DNA from: Clostridium sp.
GTDB lineage: Bacteria; Bacillota; Clostridia; Lachnospirales; Lachnospiraceae
Length of the DNA stretch: 64,000 nt
Assembly (NCBI GenBank): GCA_021770825.1
Contig: JAETQD010000014.1
Location: forward strand, 50,321 to 114,320
Direction of reading: 5' to 3'
Below, in pieces: positions 27,662 to 36,242 of the stretch (the first letter of the stretch is position 1; every line of letters begins with the position of its first letter). A program made the position numbers and the translations under genes. The notes under the pieces are model-generated. The model was not told where the DNA came from. It was given only the letters and a program-made list of their open reading frames with translations, and made no database searches.

Positions 27662-28515
27662 CCTGGGGAGAACTGCTTTTGTCAGGACAGGAGAAACTGA
27701 AAGCCGCAGGAATCCGGGAGTACAGCCTGGATGCCTGGTATCTGTTTGAGCATGTATTCGGCATGGGACGGGCAGACTATTTTCTGCGCTCCCAAGAGAC
27801 GGCGACGGCAGAGGAAGAAGCGCTTAAGGAGTTTCAGACCGGACTTTCAAGACGGGCAGAGAGGGAACCGCTCCAGCATATTCTGGGGACTCAGGAGTTC
27901 ATGGGATTGGAATTTTATGTAAACCATAACGTACTGATTCCAAGACAGGATACGGAGACGCTGGTGGAGACCGTACTTTCCGCCCATAAAAATCAGGAGA
28001 TTTCCCTGTTGGATATGTGTACCGGTTCGGGGTGCATAGCCATAAGTCTGGCGGCTTTGGGGAAATATACCCATGTGGAGGCGGCGGATATTTCGGATGC
28101 AGCTCTTCTTGTGGCAGAGAAAAATGCAGAAAAAATTCTTGGGTTGGGTGCGGTAAAGCTTCGCCGCAGTGATCTGTTTTCGGCATTTGACCCAAAGGAG
28201 CGATTTGATGTGATTGTCTCCAACCCGCCCTATATTCCAAGTGCGGTGATTGAAGGCCTGGAGCCGGAGGTGCGGGATTTTGAACCGCGTCTGGCCCTGG
28301 ACGGGACGGAAGACGGACTGTTCTTTTACCGGAAGCTGGCGGAGGAAAGCGGAAAGTTTCTGAAAGAAAACGGGGCCGTTTATTTTGAAATCGGATATGA
28401 CCAGGGGGAAGCAGTTAAGAATCTGCTTTCTGACCATGGATTTAAGGATACAAAGGTGATAAAAGATCTGGCAGGCAAGGACCGGGTGGTCTGCGGGAGA
28501 TGGAATCCCGCATAG
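27658..28515 (+). CDS. prmC: Peptide chain release factor N5-glutamine methyltransferase
   Basis: This 285-residue SAM-dependent enzyme methylates the glutamine of the GGQ motif in release factors. The N-terminal helical domain binds the factor. SAM motif I is LDMCTGSGCIAIS (residues 118-130), and the substrate-glutamine motif NPPY is at 189-192. Its target RF1 is encoded immediately downstream, a widely conserved pairing. The start overlaps yqhQ by ATGA. Confidence 0.95.
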   Translation: MTWGELLLSGQEKLKAAGIREYSLDAWYLFEHVFGMGRADYFLRSQETATAEEEALKEFQTGLSRRAEREPLQHILGTQEFMGLEFYVNHNVLIPRQDTETLVETVLSAHKNQEISLLDMCTGSGCIAISLAALGKYTHVEAADISDAALLVAEKNAEKILGLGAVKLRRSDLFSAFDPKERFDVIVSNPPYIPSAVIEGLEPEVRDFEPRLALDGTEDGLFFYRKLAEESGKFLKENGAVYFEIGYDQGEAVKNLLSDHGFKDTKVIKDLAGKDRVVCGRWNPA

Positions 28516-28596
28516 AAAGCCGGAAAGACCTGACAGAGAATAGGACCGGGTGCCGAGGGGGAATCGGCTGGCCGGAGTGTGAGAAGGAGGTTTCCT

Positions 28597-29673
28597 ATGT
28601 TTGACCGTTTGGATGACATTGTAAAGCATTATGAGGAAATTATGCTTGAGTTAAACAATCCATCCGTCACTGAGGACCAGAGGCGGTTCCGCAAGCTGAT
28701 GAAAGAGCAGGCCGATCTGACTCCTCTGGTAAACGCATATAAAGAGTATACCAAGGCGAAGCAGGATGTGGAGGACAGCCTGGCGCTTCTGGAAGAGGAA
28801 AGTGACGAGGAGATGCGTGAGCTGGCAAAGGAAGAGCTTTCCGATGCCAAGAAGAGAATTGAGGAGCTGGAGCAGCAGCTTAAGATTCTGCTTCTTCCCA
28901 AAGACCCCAATGACGATAAAAACGTTATCGTGGAAATCCGTGCAGGCGCAGGCGGCGATGAGGCGGCCCTGTTTGCATCGGAATTATACAGAATGTATGT
29001 CCACTATGCAGAGCGTCAGCGCTGGAAGGTGGAGTTAATTAACGTAAGTGAGAGCGGCATCGGTGGTATGAAGGAAGTGGAATTCATGATCACCGGACAG
29101 GGCGCTTACTCCAAGTTAAAATATGAGAGCGGCGTACACCGGGTACAGCGTGTTCCTGAGACCGAATCCGGCGGCCGTATCCACACCTCCACAGCAACGG
29201 TGGCCATCATGCCGGAGGCTGAGGAATTTGATGTTGTCATTGACGACAAGGACATCCGTATTGATGTTATGCGTGCGTCCGGAAACGGCGGCCAGTGCGT
29301 AAACACCACAGACTCTGCCGTTCGTCTGACCCATATTCCCACAGGAATCGTTATTTACAGCCAGACGGAGAAGTCCCAGCTTCAGAACAAGGAAAAGGCT
29401 TTCCGTCTTCTGCGTTCCAAGCTGTATGACATGGAGCTGGAGCGCCGCCAGAATGAAGAGGCAGAGGCCCGCCGCAGCCAGATCGGTACCGGAGACCGTT
29501 CTGAGAAAATCCGTACCTACAACTTCCCCCAGGGACGTGTGACAGAGCACAGAATCAAGCTGACACTGTATAAGATTGACTCCGTTATGGACGGAGATCT
29601 TCAGGAGTTAATTGACAGCCTGATTGCGGCTGACCAGGCAGCCAAGTTGGCCAAGATGAACGAAGGAATTTAA
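28597..29673 (+). CDS. prfA: Peptide chain release factor 1
   Basis: This 358-residue protein recognises UAA and UAG stop codons. The codon-reading PxT-type tripeptide is PET at 187-189 ([14 protein letters not shown]), and the catalytic GGQ is at 231-233 ([10 protein letters not shown]). The ATG at 28597 follows AAGGAGG. The presence of RF1 and a standard PxT loop argues that UAG is read as stop in this organism, which matters for the relaxase described below. Confidence 0.96.
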   Translation: MFDRLDDIVKHYEEIMLELNNPSVTEDQRRFRKLMKEQADLTPLVNAYKEYTKAKQDVEDSLALLEEESDEEMRELAKEELSDAKKRIEELEQQLKILLLPKDPNDDKNVIVEIRAGAGGDEAALFASELYRMYVHYAERQRWKVELINVSESGIGGMKEVEFMITGQGAYSKLKYESGVHRVQRVPETESGGRIHTSTATVAIMPEAEEFDVVIDDKDIRIDVMRASGNGGQCVNTTDSAVRLTHIPTGIVIYSQTEKSQLQNKEKAFRLLRSKLYDMELERRQNEEAEARRSQIGTGDRSEKIRTYNFPQGRVTEHRIKLTLYKIDSVMDGDLQELIDSLIAADQAAKLAKMNEGI

Positions 29674-29676
29674 TGG

Positions 29677-29722
29677 AAAGCCAGCCAGAACCGAATGTTC
29701 TCGGATTCTGACTGGCTTTTTG
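29677..29722 (+). terminator. Terminator after prfA
   Basis: AAAGCCAG and CTGGCTTT, with further pairing CAGAA/TTCTG inside, followed by TT. It lies in the gap between prfA and the converging MFS gene. Confidence 0.8.
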
Positions 29723-29748
29723 TATGACGGGCCAAAGCATGAGCTCGG

Positions 29749-30966
29749 TTAGACGGCGGAAGCAGAAAGGGACTTTTCAGCCATGGATGCGGCAACGAGC
29801 TGGAACAGAGCAGAAAGGGCGGCCAGATAAAATACATACTGGACACCGAACGCTTCCCAGATCAGGCCCATGATGGGAGAGGCGATGATGGCCATGATGT
29901 GGTCAACACTGAGTCCCACAGACAGGGTTCTGGTGACTTCGCTTTTATCCAGGGCGATGGAGCGCATCATGAAGGCGTGGACCATATTGAACTGCTCAAA
30001 CAGGATGCAGAGTATGTAGGCGCCAAACACAAGGAACGCCTGGGGGCCGCCTTTTGAAAGGGTGCCGTCGGAAAGCATTCCGGAAATGAGTCCCATGACT
30101 GAGAAGGTGACGGCGATGTATCCGGCTTCCATCCACAGCATTTTCTTTGTGCCCAGCCGGTCCAGCATACGCCCGATCACCGGGGCCACAAGAGTTCCGA
30201 CAAAATGGGTGACGATGGTGAGAAGGGCCACGGTATCGGCGCCCTGCTCCAAAAGCTTTACAATGACCCAGGGAGCAAAAACGATACGGATTCGTTTCTG
30301 GCAGCCATAGGCCAGCGTCACCATGTAATAAGGAAGATACCGTTTCCGGAAAAGAAGACGGTGGTTTTTTACTGCCGTTTCCGTCTTCATGGTGCGAAGA
30401 AGAAGGAACAAAAGCAGGATGGCCAGGGCCACAAAGCCGGAGGCCAGGATAAAGGGAAGAATTTTTTTACTCTGGAAGGTGAAAATTCCGGTCCGGAACC
30501 CCACAAAGACCAGGCTGGCCGATATCATGGAGCTCATGGTGGTTACGCTTTTAAATTTTCCCAGGGTGGCGCCTTCCTTCCCTGTGTCCGCCAGGGACAT
30601 GGAGAGGGAGTCGTTTAAGGGCATGAACAGGTGGGTGCCCAGGGAGTGAATGAATAAAAAGGCCAGCATGACGCCGTAAGCGGGGGAAAAGAATCCCATG
30701 GCCACAAGACCGATTAGGGACAGGCACTGGGCCACAATGGCCATGCGGAGATTTCCGAGAAATCCCAAAGCGGCTACTACCACCATGCAGAGAACGCCGG
30801 GGCTTTCCCGGGGCACTTCGATGAAACCGCGCTGGACGGAATCAATATGGAATACTTCGTTGAAATAGTTGGAAAAAATGCCGTCCCCCATGCCGTTTGC
30901 CAGGGCGATACAGACCAGGATGCAGGCGAAGATTTTTCCGGCCTGCTGTTTGGATGATGTGTTCAT
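29749..30966 (-). CDS. Major facilitator superfamily transporter
   Basis: This 405-residue protein has 12 likely membrane helices in two halves. An MFS-type loop after helix 2 is only weakly recognisable, and the second half has PVIGRMLDRLGTKKMLWMEA, a typical loop 8-9 signature. The ATG at 30966 (MNTSSKQQ) follows AAAGGAAG; the longer frame to 31014 was not used. No neighbour indicates a substrate. A drug or metabolite exporter is possible, but this is not resolved. Confidence 0.78.
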   Translation of the reverse strand: MNTSSKQQAGKIFACILVCIALANGMGDGIFSNYFNEVFHIDSVQRGFIEVPRESPGVLCMVVVAALGFLGNLRMAIVAQCLSLIGLVAMGFFSPAYGVMLAFLFIHSLGTHLFMPLNDSLSMSLADTGKEGATLGKFKSVTTMSSMISASLVFVGFRTGIFTFQSKKILPFILASGFVALAILLLFLLLRTMKTETAVKNHRLLFRKRYLPYYMVTLAYGCQKRIRIVFAPWVIVKLLEQGADTVALLTIVTHFVGTLVAPVIGRMLDRLGTKKMLWMEAGYIAVTFSVMGLISGMLSDGTLSKGGPQAFLVFGAYILCILFEQFNMVHAFMMRSIALDKSEVTRTLSVGLSVDHIMAIIASPIMGLIWEAFGVQYVFYLAALSALFQLVAASMAEKSLSASAV

Positions 30967-31081
30967 GGTTTTCTTCCTTTGCAATTTTTGTGGCCTGCCT
31001 GCGGCAGAGCCCAAAGTATATTTTACAGAACTGTATGAAAATAATCAATGGTTTATAGGAATATTGGGAGAAAGACAGAGG

Positions 31082-31456
31082 ATGGAACTGGATTTTTATC
31101 AGAAAATAGGAATTGTATGCAGGCGGATTCCTTCCGGCAAGGTGGCGACTTACGGACAGATTGCACTTTTGTGCGGGAAACCGAAGAATTCCAGACAGGT
31201 GGGCTACGGACTGAAGATGGGGCTGGCAGGCGGGGATGTGCCGGCCTTCCGTGTGGTGAACTCCAAAGGAATTTTAAGCGGCGCCTTCCATTTTGAGACC
31301 TATGACCTGCAGAAGATTCTTCTGACGGAGGACGGAGTGGAAGTGATCTGGACGCCGGAGGGCTTCCGGGTGGACCTAAAGCGGTTTGGATGGAAAAATA
31401 CCATGGAGGACGCCCTGGCCATAGAAGAAGAATTTAAGCGGGCAGAGAAAGAATAA
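31082..31456 (+). CDS. Alkyltransferase-like protein (ATL), lacks the MGMT active-site Cys
   Basis: This 124-residue protein has the C-terminal DNA-binding fold of O6-alkylguanine-DNA methyltransferase: GKVATYGQIALLCGKPKNSRQVGYGL and then PAFRVVNSKGIL. In true MGMTs the motif is PCHRV with the alkyl-accepting cysteine; here it is PAFRV, so no transfer is possible. ATL proteins bind O6-alkylguanine and direct nucleotide excision repair to it. The start ATG 31082 (MELDFYQK) is chosen over a longer frame that runs back into the divergent MFS gene. UvrA is encoded further along in this window. Confidence 0.85.
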   Translation: MELDFYQKIGIVCRRIPSGKVATYGQIALLCGKPKNSRQVGYGLKMGLAGGDVPAFRVVNSKGILSGAFHFETYDLQKILLTEDGVEVIWTPEGFRVDLKRFGWKNTMEDALAIEEEFKRAEKE

Positions 31457-31503
31457 CAGCAGTAATTTTATATCTTTTTAAGGAATTCCTAAAGAGAATG
31501 GCC

Positions 31504-31532
31504 TTTCAATGCGGGAGATTTTATGGTAGAAT
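31504..31532 (+). promoter_or_regulatory. Promoter of the rfbABD genes
   Basis: TTTCAA (31504-31509), a 17-bp spacer and TAGAAT (31527-31532), with TGG directly before the -10 (extended -10). The -35 is weak. Confidence 0.55.
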
Positions 31533-31624
31533 AACGACAGATATTATGCCTGCGTATCTGGTTCCTGCGTTCACCGCAGAAATTCAGGCACCGGGTTTCC
31601 CAAGTGGGAAGAAAAGGAGAACAT

Positions 31625-32527
31625 ATGAAAGGTATCATTCTTGCAGGCGGCAGCGGTACACGCCTCTACCCCTTAACAAAGGTAACTTCCAAACAGCTTT
31701 TGCCAATTTACGATAAGCCCATGATCTATTATCCGCTTTCCGTATTGATGAATTCCGGAATCCGTGATATTTTAATTATTTCCACTCCGGATGATACACC
31801 GCGGTTTGAGGCTCTTTTAGGAGACGGTCATCAGTTCGGAATCCAGTTATCTTACGCCGTTCAGCCAAGCCCCGATGGACTGGCCCAGGCATTCATCATC
31901 GGCGAGGAGTTTATCGGAAAGGATTCCGTTGCCATGGTGCTGGGAGATAATATTTTCCACGGCCAGGGCTTAAAGAAGCGCCTCCGCGCAGCCGCCGCAA
32001 AGGAAAAGGGAGCAACGGTATTCGGCTATTATGTGGACGATCCGGAACGGTTCGGCATTGTGGAATTTGACAAAGAAGGCAAGGCTGTTTCCATCGAAGA
32101 AAAGCCCGCAAAGCCCAAGTCCAACTACTGTGTGACAGGCCTGTATTTCTATGATAACCGCGTTGTGGAATATGCAAAGAACTTAAAACCGTCCGCGAGG
32201 GGTGAGCTGGAAATTACAGATTTAAACCGTATCTATCTGGAAAACGGCGAACTGGACGTGACGCTTCTTGGACAGGGCTTCACATGGCTGGATACGGGAA
32301 CCCATGAGTCCCTGGTGGAGGCCACCAACTTTGTAAAGACCGTTGAAACCCATCAGCACAGAAAGATCGCCTGCCTGGAGGAGATCGCTTACAGCAACGG
32401 ATGGATTTCCAAGGATGAGGTTATGAAAACCTATGAAGTTCTTAAGAAAAACCAGTATGGCCAGTATTTAAAGGATGTGGTAGACGGCAAATACATTGAT
32501 AAGCTGCCGGGCCATGCGGATAAATAA
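31625..32527 (+). CDS. rfbA: Glucose-1-phosphate thymidylyltransferase
   Basis: This 300-residue enzyme makes dTDP-glucose from dTTP and glucose-1-phosphate. The nucleotide-binding loop [13 protein letters not shown] lies at residues 6-18, with [20 protein letters not shown] and the metal-binding GDNIFHG. The ATG at 31625 follows AAAAGGAGA. It heads the dTDP-rhamnose-type cluster rfbA-rfbB-rfbD, which supplies activated sugars for cell-wall polysaccharide. Confidence 0.95.
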   Translation: MKGIILAGGSGTRLYPLTKVTSKQLLPIYDKPMIYYPLSVLMNSGIRDILIISTPDDTPRFEALLGDGHQFGIQLSYAVQPSPDGLAQAFIIGEEFIGKDSVAMVLGDNIFHGQGLKKRLRAAAAKEKGATVFGYYVDDPERFGIVEFDKEGKAVSIEEKPAKPKSNYCVTGLYFYDNRVVEYAKNLKPSARGELEITDLNRIYLENGELDVTLLGQGFTWLDTGTHESLVEATNFVKTVETHQHRKIACLEEIAYSNGWISKDEVMKTYEVLKKNQYGQYLKDVVDGKYIDKLPGHADK

Positions 32528-32544
32528 GAAGGAGACAGAAAAAC

Positions 32545-33576
32545 ATGAAAATCATTGTAACAGGCGGCGCCGGATTCATCGGCGGAAACTTTATCCATCA
32601 TATGGTAAATAAATATCCGGACTATGAAATCGTCAATCTGGATCTTTTAACATACGCAGGAAACCTGGAAACCTTAAAACCCGTGGAGGGAAAGCCCAAC
32701 TATAAGTTTGTAAAAGGCGATATTGCAGACAGAAAATTCATCTTTGACTTATTCGAGAAGGAAAAGCCGGATGTGATCGTAAACTTCGCAGCAGAGAGCC
32801 ATGTGGACCGCTCTGTGGTGGACCCGGAGAGCTTTGTCCGCACCAATGTTATGGGAACTACGACACTTCTGGACGCCTGCAAGCAGTACGGCATCAAGCG
32901 GTATCATCAGGTATCCACCGATGAAGTATACGGAGACCTGCCCTTAGACCGCCCGGATTTGTTCTTCACAGAGGAAACGCCGCTCCATACCTCGAGCCCC
33001 TATTCCTCCAGTAAGGCCAGCGCCGATTTATTCGTCATGGCTTATCACAGAACTTTCGGACTTCCGGTGACCATTTCCCGCTGTTCCAACAACTACGGCC
33101 CCTATCATTTCCCGGAGAAGTTAATTCCGTTAATGATCAGCCGTGCCCTTGCCGATGAATCTCTTCCGGTATATGGAACCGGAGAGAATGTCCGCGACTG
33201 GCTTCATGTTTCCGATCACTGTGAGGCCATTGACCTGATCATCCACAAAGGCCGCGTGGGAGAGGTTTACAACGTGGGAGGCCATAACGAACGCACCAAC
33301 CTGGAAGTGGTAAAGACAATCTTAAAGGCACTGGACAAGCCGGAGAGCCTGATTAAATACGTGACAGACCGTCCCGGACATGACAGACGGTATGCCATTG
33401 ATCCCACAAAGCTGGAGACAGAACTTGGCTGGAAGCCCAAATATAACTTTGATACCGGAATCCAGCAGACCATCCAGTGGTACCTGGACAACCAGGACTG
33501 GTGGAAGCACATTTTAAGCGGCGAGTACAGCAATTATTTTGAAAATATGTACGGCGAGCGTCTGGGCGATAAATAG
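32545..33576 (+). CDS. rfbB: dTDP-glucose 4,6-dehydratase
   Basis: This 343-residue short-chain dehydrogenase/reductase-type enzyme has NAD-binding GGAGFIGG (residues 7-14). Its catalytic region STDEVYGDL (124-132) carries the Asp-Glu pair, and YSSSK has Tyr153 and Lys157. It converts dTDP-glucose to dTDP-4-keto-6-deoxyglucose. AGAAGGAG precedes the ATG. It is translated from the same message as rfbA and rfbD. Confidence 0.95.
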   Translation: MKIIVTGGAGFIGGNFIHHMVNKYPDYEIVNLDLLTYAGNLETLKPVEGKPNYKFVKGDIADRKFIFDLFEKEKPDVIVNFAAESHVDRSVVDPESFVRTNVMGTTTLLDACKQYGIKRYHQVSTDEVYGDLPLDRPDLFFTEETPLHTSSPYSSSKASADLFVMAYHRTFGLPVTISRCSNNYGPYHFPEKLIPLMISRALADESLPVYGTGENVRDWLHVSDHCEAIDLIIHKGRVGEVYNVGGHNERTNLEVVKTILKALDKPESLIKYVTDRPGHDRRYAIDPTKLETELGWKPKYNFDTGIQQTIQWYLDNQDWWKHILSGEYSNYFENMYGERLGDK

Positions 33577-33598
33577 GATGGTGCCAGAAGGAGAAGCT

Positions 33599-34450
33599 AT
33601 GAGAATTTTAGTGACAGGCGTAAAGGGCCAGCTTGGCCATGACGTCGTAAATGAGATGGTAAAACGCGGCCTGGAGCCGGTGGGCGTTGATGTGGAGGAA
33701 ATGGACATCACCGACAAGGCAGCCTGTGATAAGGTAATTACCGAAGCCAACGTGGACGCAGTGATTCACTGCGCCGCTTATACGGCTGTGGACGCGGCCG
33801 AGGATAATGTGGAGGTGTGCCGCAAGGTCAATGCGGACGGAACCAGAAACATTGCCGAGGTGTGCAAGAAGCTGGATATTAAAATGATGTACATCAGTAC
33901 CGATTACGTGTTTGACGGACAGGGCACCAGACCCTGGGAGCCCGATGACGAGAGACATCCGTTAAACGTCTACGGACAGACCAAGTACGAGGGCGAGCTG
34001 GCTGTGGAAGAGCTGGTAAAGAAGTTTTTCACCGTCCGCATTGCCTGGGTTTTCGGCGTCAACGGAAAGAACTTCATTAAAACCATGCTCCGCATTGGAA
34101 AAGAGCGGGGAGCGGCGACGGTTGTGGACGACCAGATCGGTTCTCCCACCTATACCTATGATCTGGCAAGACTTCTTGTGGACATGATTCAGACGGAGAA
34201 ATACGGCCGTTACCATGCAACCAACGAGGGACTTTGCTCCTGGTATGAGTTTGCATGTGAAATCTTTAAGCAGGCAGGAATGGATAACGTGACTGTGACT
34301 CCGGTTCCCACCAGCGAATATCCGGCGTCCAAGGCGAAACGCCCCATGAACAGCCGCATCAGCAAGGAAAAGCTCACAGAAAACGGGTTTGAGCGTCTGC
34401 CCCAGTGGCAGGATGCCGTTGCCCGGTATTTAAAGGAAATTACCTGGTAA
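33599..34450 (+). CDS. rfbD: dTDP-4-dehydrorhamnose reductase
   Basis: This 283-residue enzyme performs the last step to dTDP-L-rhamnose using NAD(P)H. It has the cofactor loop GVKGQLG (residues 7-13), the active-site STDYVFDG, YGQTKYEGE with the Tyr-Lys pair, and the C-terminal RPMNSRISKEKL typical of RmlD. The start at 33599 is used rather than an upstream frame in the end of rfbB. The 3,5-epimerase (rfbC), needed before this step, is not in the window. Confidence 0.93.
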   Translation: MRILVTGVKGQLGHDVVNEMVKRGLEPVGVDVEEMDITDKAACDKVITEANVDAVIHCAAYTAVDAAEDNVEVCRKVNADGTRNIAEVCKKLDIKMMYISTDYVFDGQGTRPWEPDDERHPLNVYGQTKYEGELAVEELVKKFFTVRIAWVFGVNGKNFIKTMLRIGKERGAATVVDDQIGSPTYTYDLARLLVDMIQTEKYGRYHATNEGLCSWYEFACEIFKQAGMDNVTVTPVPTSEYPASKAKRPMNSRISKEKLTENGFERLPQWQDAVARYLKEITW

Positions 34451-34474
34451 ACCGCATATAGTAAAACAAAGGAT

Positions 34475-34521
34475 AAAAAGCGGCTGGCCGCGCAGATACT
34501 GGAGCCATGACCGCTTTTTAG
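34475..34521. terminator. Terminator of the rfbABD operon
   Basis: AAAAAGCGG (34475-34483) pairs with CCGCTTTTT (34511-34519), with TGGC/GCCA pairing further in. The A tract on the other side also allows leftward use. Confidence 0.75.
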
Positions 34522-34548
34522 ACTGCAATCCGAAAGGAGAAATTGAAA

Positions 34549-35904
34549 ATGGGAAAGTATTTTGGAACTGACGGCTTCCGTGGGGAGGCCAATGTGGATT
34601 TGACAGTGGAACATGCCTATAAAGTCGGAAGATTTCTCGGATGGTATTACGGGAAACAGGCCAAAGGCGACCGGTGCAGGATTGTAATCGGAAAGGATAC
34701 AAGACGGTCCAGCTACATGTTTGAGTATTCTCTGGTGTCCGGCCTTACAGCATCCGGCGCAGATGTATATCTTCTGCATGTAACAACGACTCCCAGCGTG
34801 TCCCATGTAATCCGTACAGAGGACTTTGACTGCGGCATCATGATTTCCGCCAGCCACAATCCCTATTATGACAACGGAATTAAGATCATGAACGGCAGCG
34901 GCGAGAAGTTAGAGGAAAGCGTAATTGTTGAGATCGAAAAGTATCTGGACGGGGAAATGGGCGAGCTGCCGCTGGCAAAGAGAGAGCACATCGGACGGAC
35001 ACAGGACTTCGCAGCAGGACGGAACCGCTACATCGGCTATCTGATTTCCATTGCAACCCGTTCCTTTAAGGGAAAAAAGGTGGGCCTGGACTGCTCCAAC
35101 GGAAGCGCCTCCTCTGTGGCCAAAAGCGTGTTTGATGCCCTGGGTGCAGATACCTATGTGATCAACAATGAGCCGGACGGTCTGAATATCAACAAGAACT
35201 GCGGCTCCACACATATCGAGCGCCTTCAGGAATATGTGCTGGAAAATCATCTGGATGTGGGCTTTGCCTATGACGGAGATGCAGACCGCTGCATGGCTGT
35301 GGATGAGAACGGCCAGGTGGTGGACGGTGATCTGATTCTTTATATCTGCGGCAAGTATATGAAGGAGCAGGGACTTTTAAGAAACAATAAGATCGTTACC
35401 ACGGTTATGTCCAACATGGGCCTTTATAAGGCTCTGGACCGGGAAGGAATCGGATATGAGAAGACGGCTGTGGGCGACAAATATGTATATGAAAACATGT
35501 CCCAGACCGGAAACTGCCTGGGCGGCGAACAGTCGGGACACATTATTTTCAGCAAGTATGCTTCCACCGGCGATGGTATTTTAACATCCTTAAAGGTGAT
35601 GGAGGTTATGCTGGAGAAGAAGCAGCCCCTTTCCAAGCTGGCTTCTGAGGTGACAATCCTGCCGCAGCTTTTAAAGAACGTGCGCGTGGCCGACAAGGCA
35701 GCCGCACTGGGAGACGAAGATGTGAAGAAGGCAGCAGCCGCGGTGGATGAGGCCCTTGGAAATGACGGACGGCTTCTCTTACGCCAGAGCGGAACAGAGC
35801 CGTTAATCCGCGTGATGGTGGAAGCCGAAACACCGGAGCTCTGCGAAAAGTATGTGGACCAGGTGATTGATGCCATGAAGGCAAAAGGACATGTGATCGG
35901 CTAA
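34549..35904 (+). CDS. glmM: Phosphoglucosamine mutase
   Basis: This 451-residue alpha-D-phosphohexomutase has the N-terminal FGTDGFRGEAN. The phosphoserine loop is ISASHNPYYDNG, with the catalytic Ser at residue 102. The metal loop DGDADRC and the phosphate-binding RQSGTEPLIRVMVEA complete the set. It converts glucosamine-6-P to glucosamine-1-P for peptidoglycan. The ATG at 34549 follows AAAGGAGA at a normal distance; the TTG at 34543 is too close. Assignment to GlmM rather than another mutase rests on its N-terminus and length. Confidence 0.9.
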   Translation: MGKYFGTDGFRGEANVDLTVEHAYKVGRFLGWYYGKQAKGDRCRIVIGKDTRRSSYMFEYSLVSGLTASGADVYLLHVTTTPSVSHVIRTEDFDCGIMISASHNPYYDNGIKIMNGSGEKLEESVIVEIEKYLDGEMGELPLAKREHIGRTQDFAAGRNRYIGYLISIATRSFKGKKVGLDCSNGSASSVAKSVFDALGADTYVINNEPDGLNINKNCGSTHIERLQEYVLENHLDVGFAYDGDADRCMAVDENGQVVDGDLILYICGKYMKEQGLLRNNKIVTTVMSNMGLYKALDREGIGYEKTAVGDKYVYENMSQTGNCLGGEQSGHIIFSKYASTGDGILTSLKVMEVMLEKKQPLSKLASEVTILPQLLKNVRVADKAAALGDEDVKKAAAAVDEALGNDGRLLLRQSGTEPLIRVMVEAETPELCEKYVDQVIDAMKAKGHVIG

Positions 35905-35910
35905 AGATAC

Positions 35911-35951
35911 AAATGCCGGGGATGCCGCCAGGAGCAGCAGACCCGGCATTT
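35911..35951. other. Stem-loop after glmM without a T tail
   Basis: AAATGCCGGG (35911-35920) and CCCGGCATTT (35942-35951) form a perfect 10-bp stem with a 21-base loop. No T tract follows on either strand, so it may protect the mRNA end or be a weak terminator. Confidence 0.5.
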
Positions 35952-36031
35952 ACAGGATGTTACGGTTCCCTGGTTCCTTGCGGACAGTTGCTTTAGAATA
36001 TCTACCATAATATTTTGATATAGTTTCTGGC

Positions 36032-36060
36032 TTGCATATGGGAAATGGTTATGTTAGAAT
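36032..36060 (+). promoter_or_regulatory. Promoter of leuA
   Basis: TTGCAT (36032-36037), a 17-bp spacer and TAGAAT (36055-36060), with TGT before the -10 (extended -10). It leaves a leader of about 175 bases. Confidence 0.78.
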
Positions 36061-36242
36061 AAAATAACGCCTTTGGGCGACTCTAAGAGTAAAGGACTGA
36101 TGAAAATGGGGTTAGACCTAAGAGTGTGACATTATTTATTGTCCAGAAATACAGCGTGGTTTACCGACTCCGTGGCCGGCGACTATGAATTTATATGAAA
36201 AAGCAGCGGAAATGAAAATTAAAAAACGGAGGAAAGAAAACC
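36061..36242 (+). promoter_or_regulatory. Leader region of leuA with a possible leader peptide
   Basis: The transcript leader is about 175 nt, long for a simple 5' UTR. A nine-codon frame (36100-36129: M K M G L D L R V, stop TGA) has AAAGGA just before it and two leucine codons, TTA and CTA. CTAAGAGT occurs twice (36083-36090 and 36118-36125), and ACTC-TAA-GAGT can pair. No T-box specifier or antiterminator consensus was found. A leucine-sensing attenuator is possible but only two Leu codons are present, so this is weak. Confidence 0.4.

Noticed and set aside
31082..31456. Active O6-methylguanine methyltransferase
   Set aside because: The PCHRV cysteine is replaced (PAFRV).
36061..36242. 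T-box leader for leuA
   Set aside because: No GGGTGGNACCGCG-type T-box sequence or typical antiterminator/terminator pair is present.
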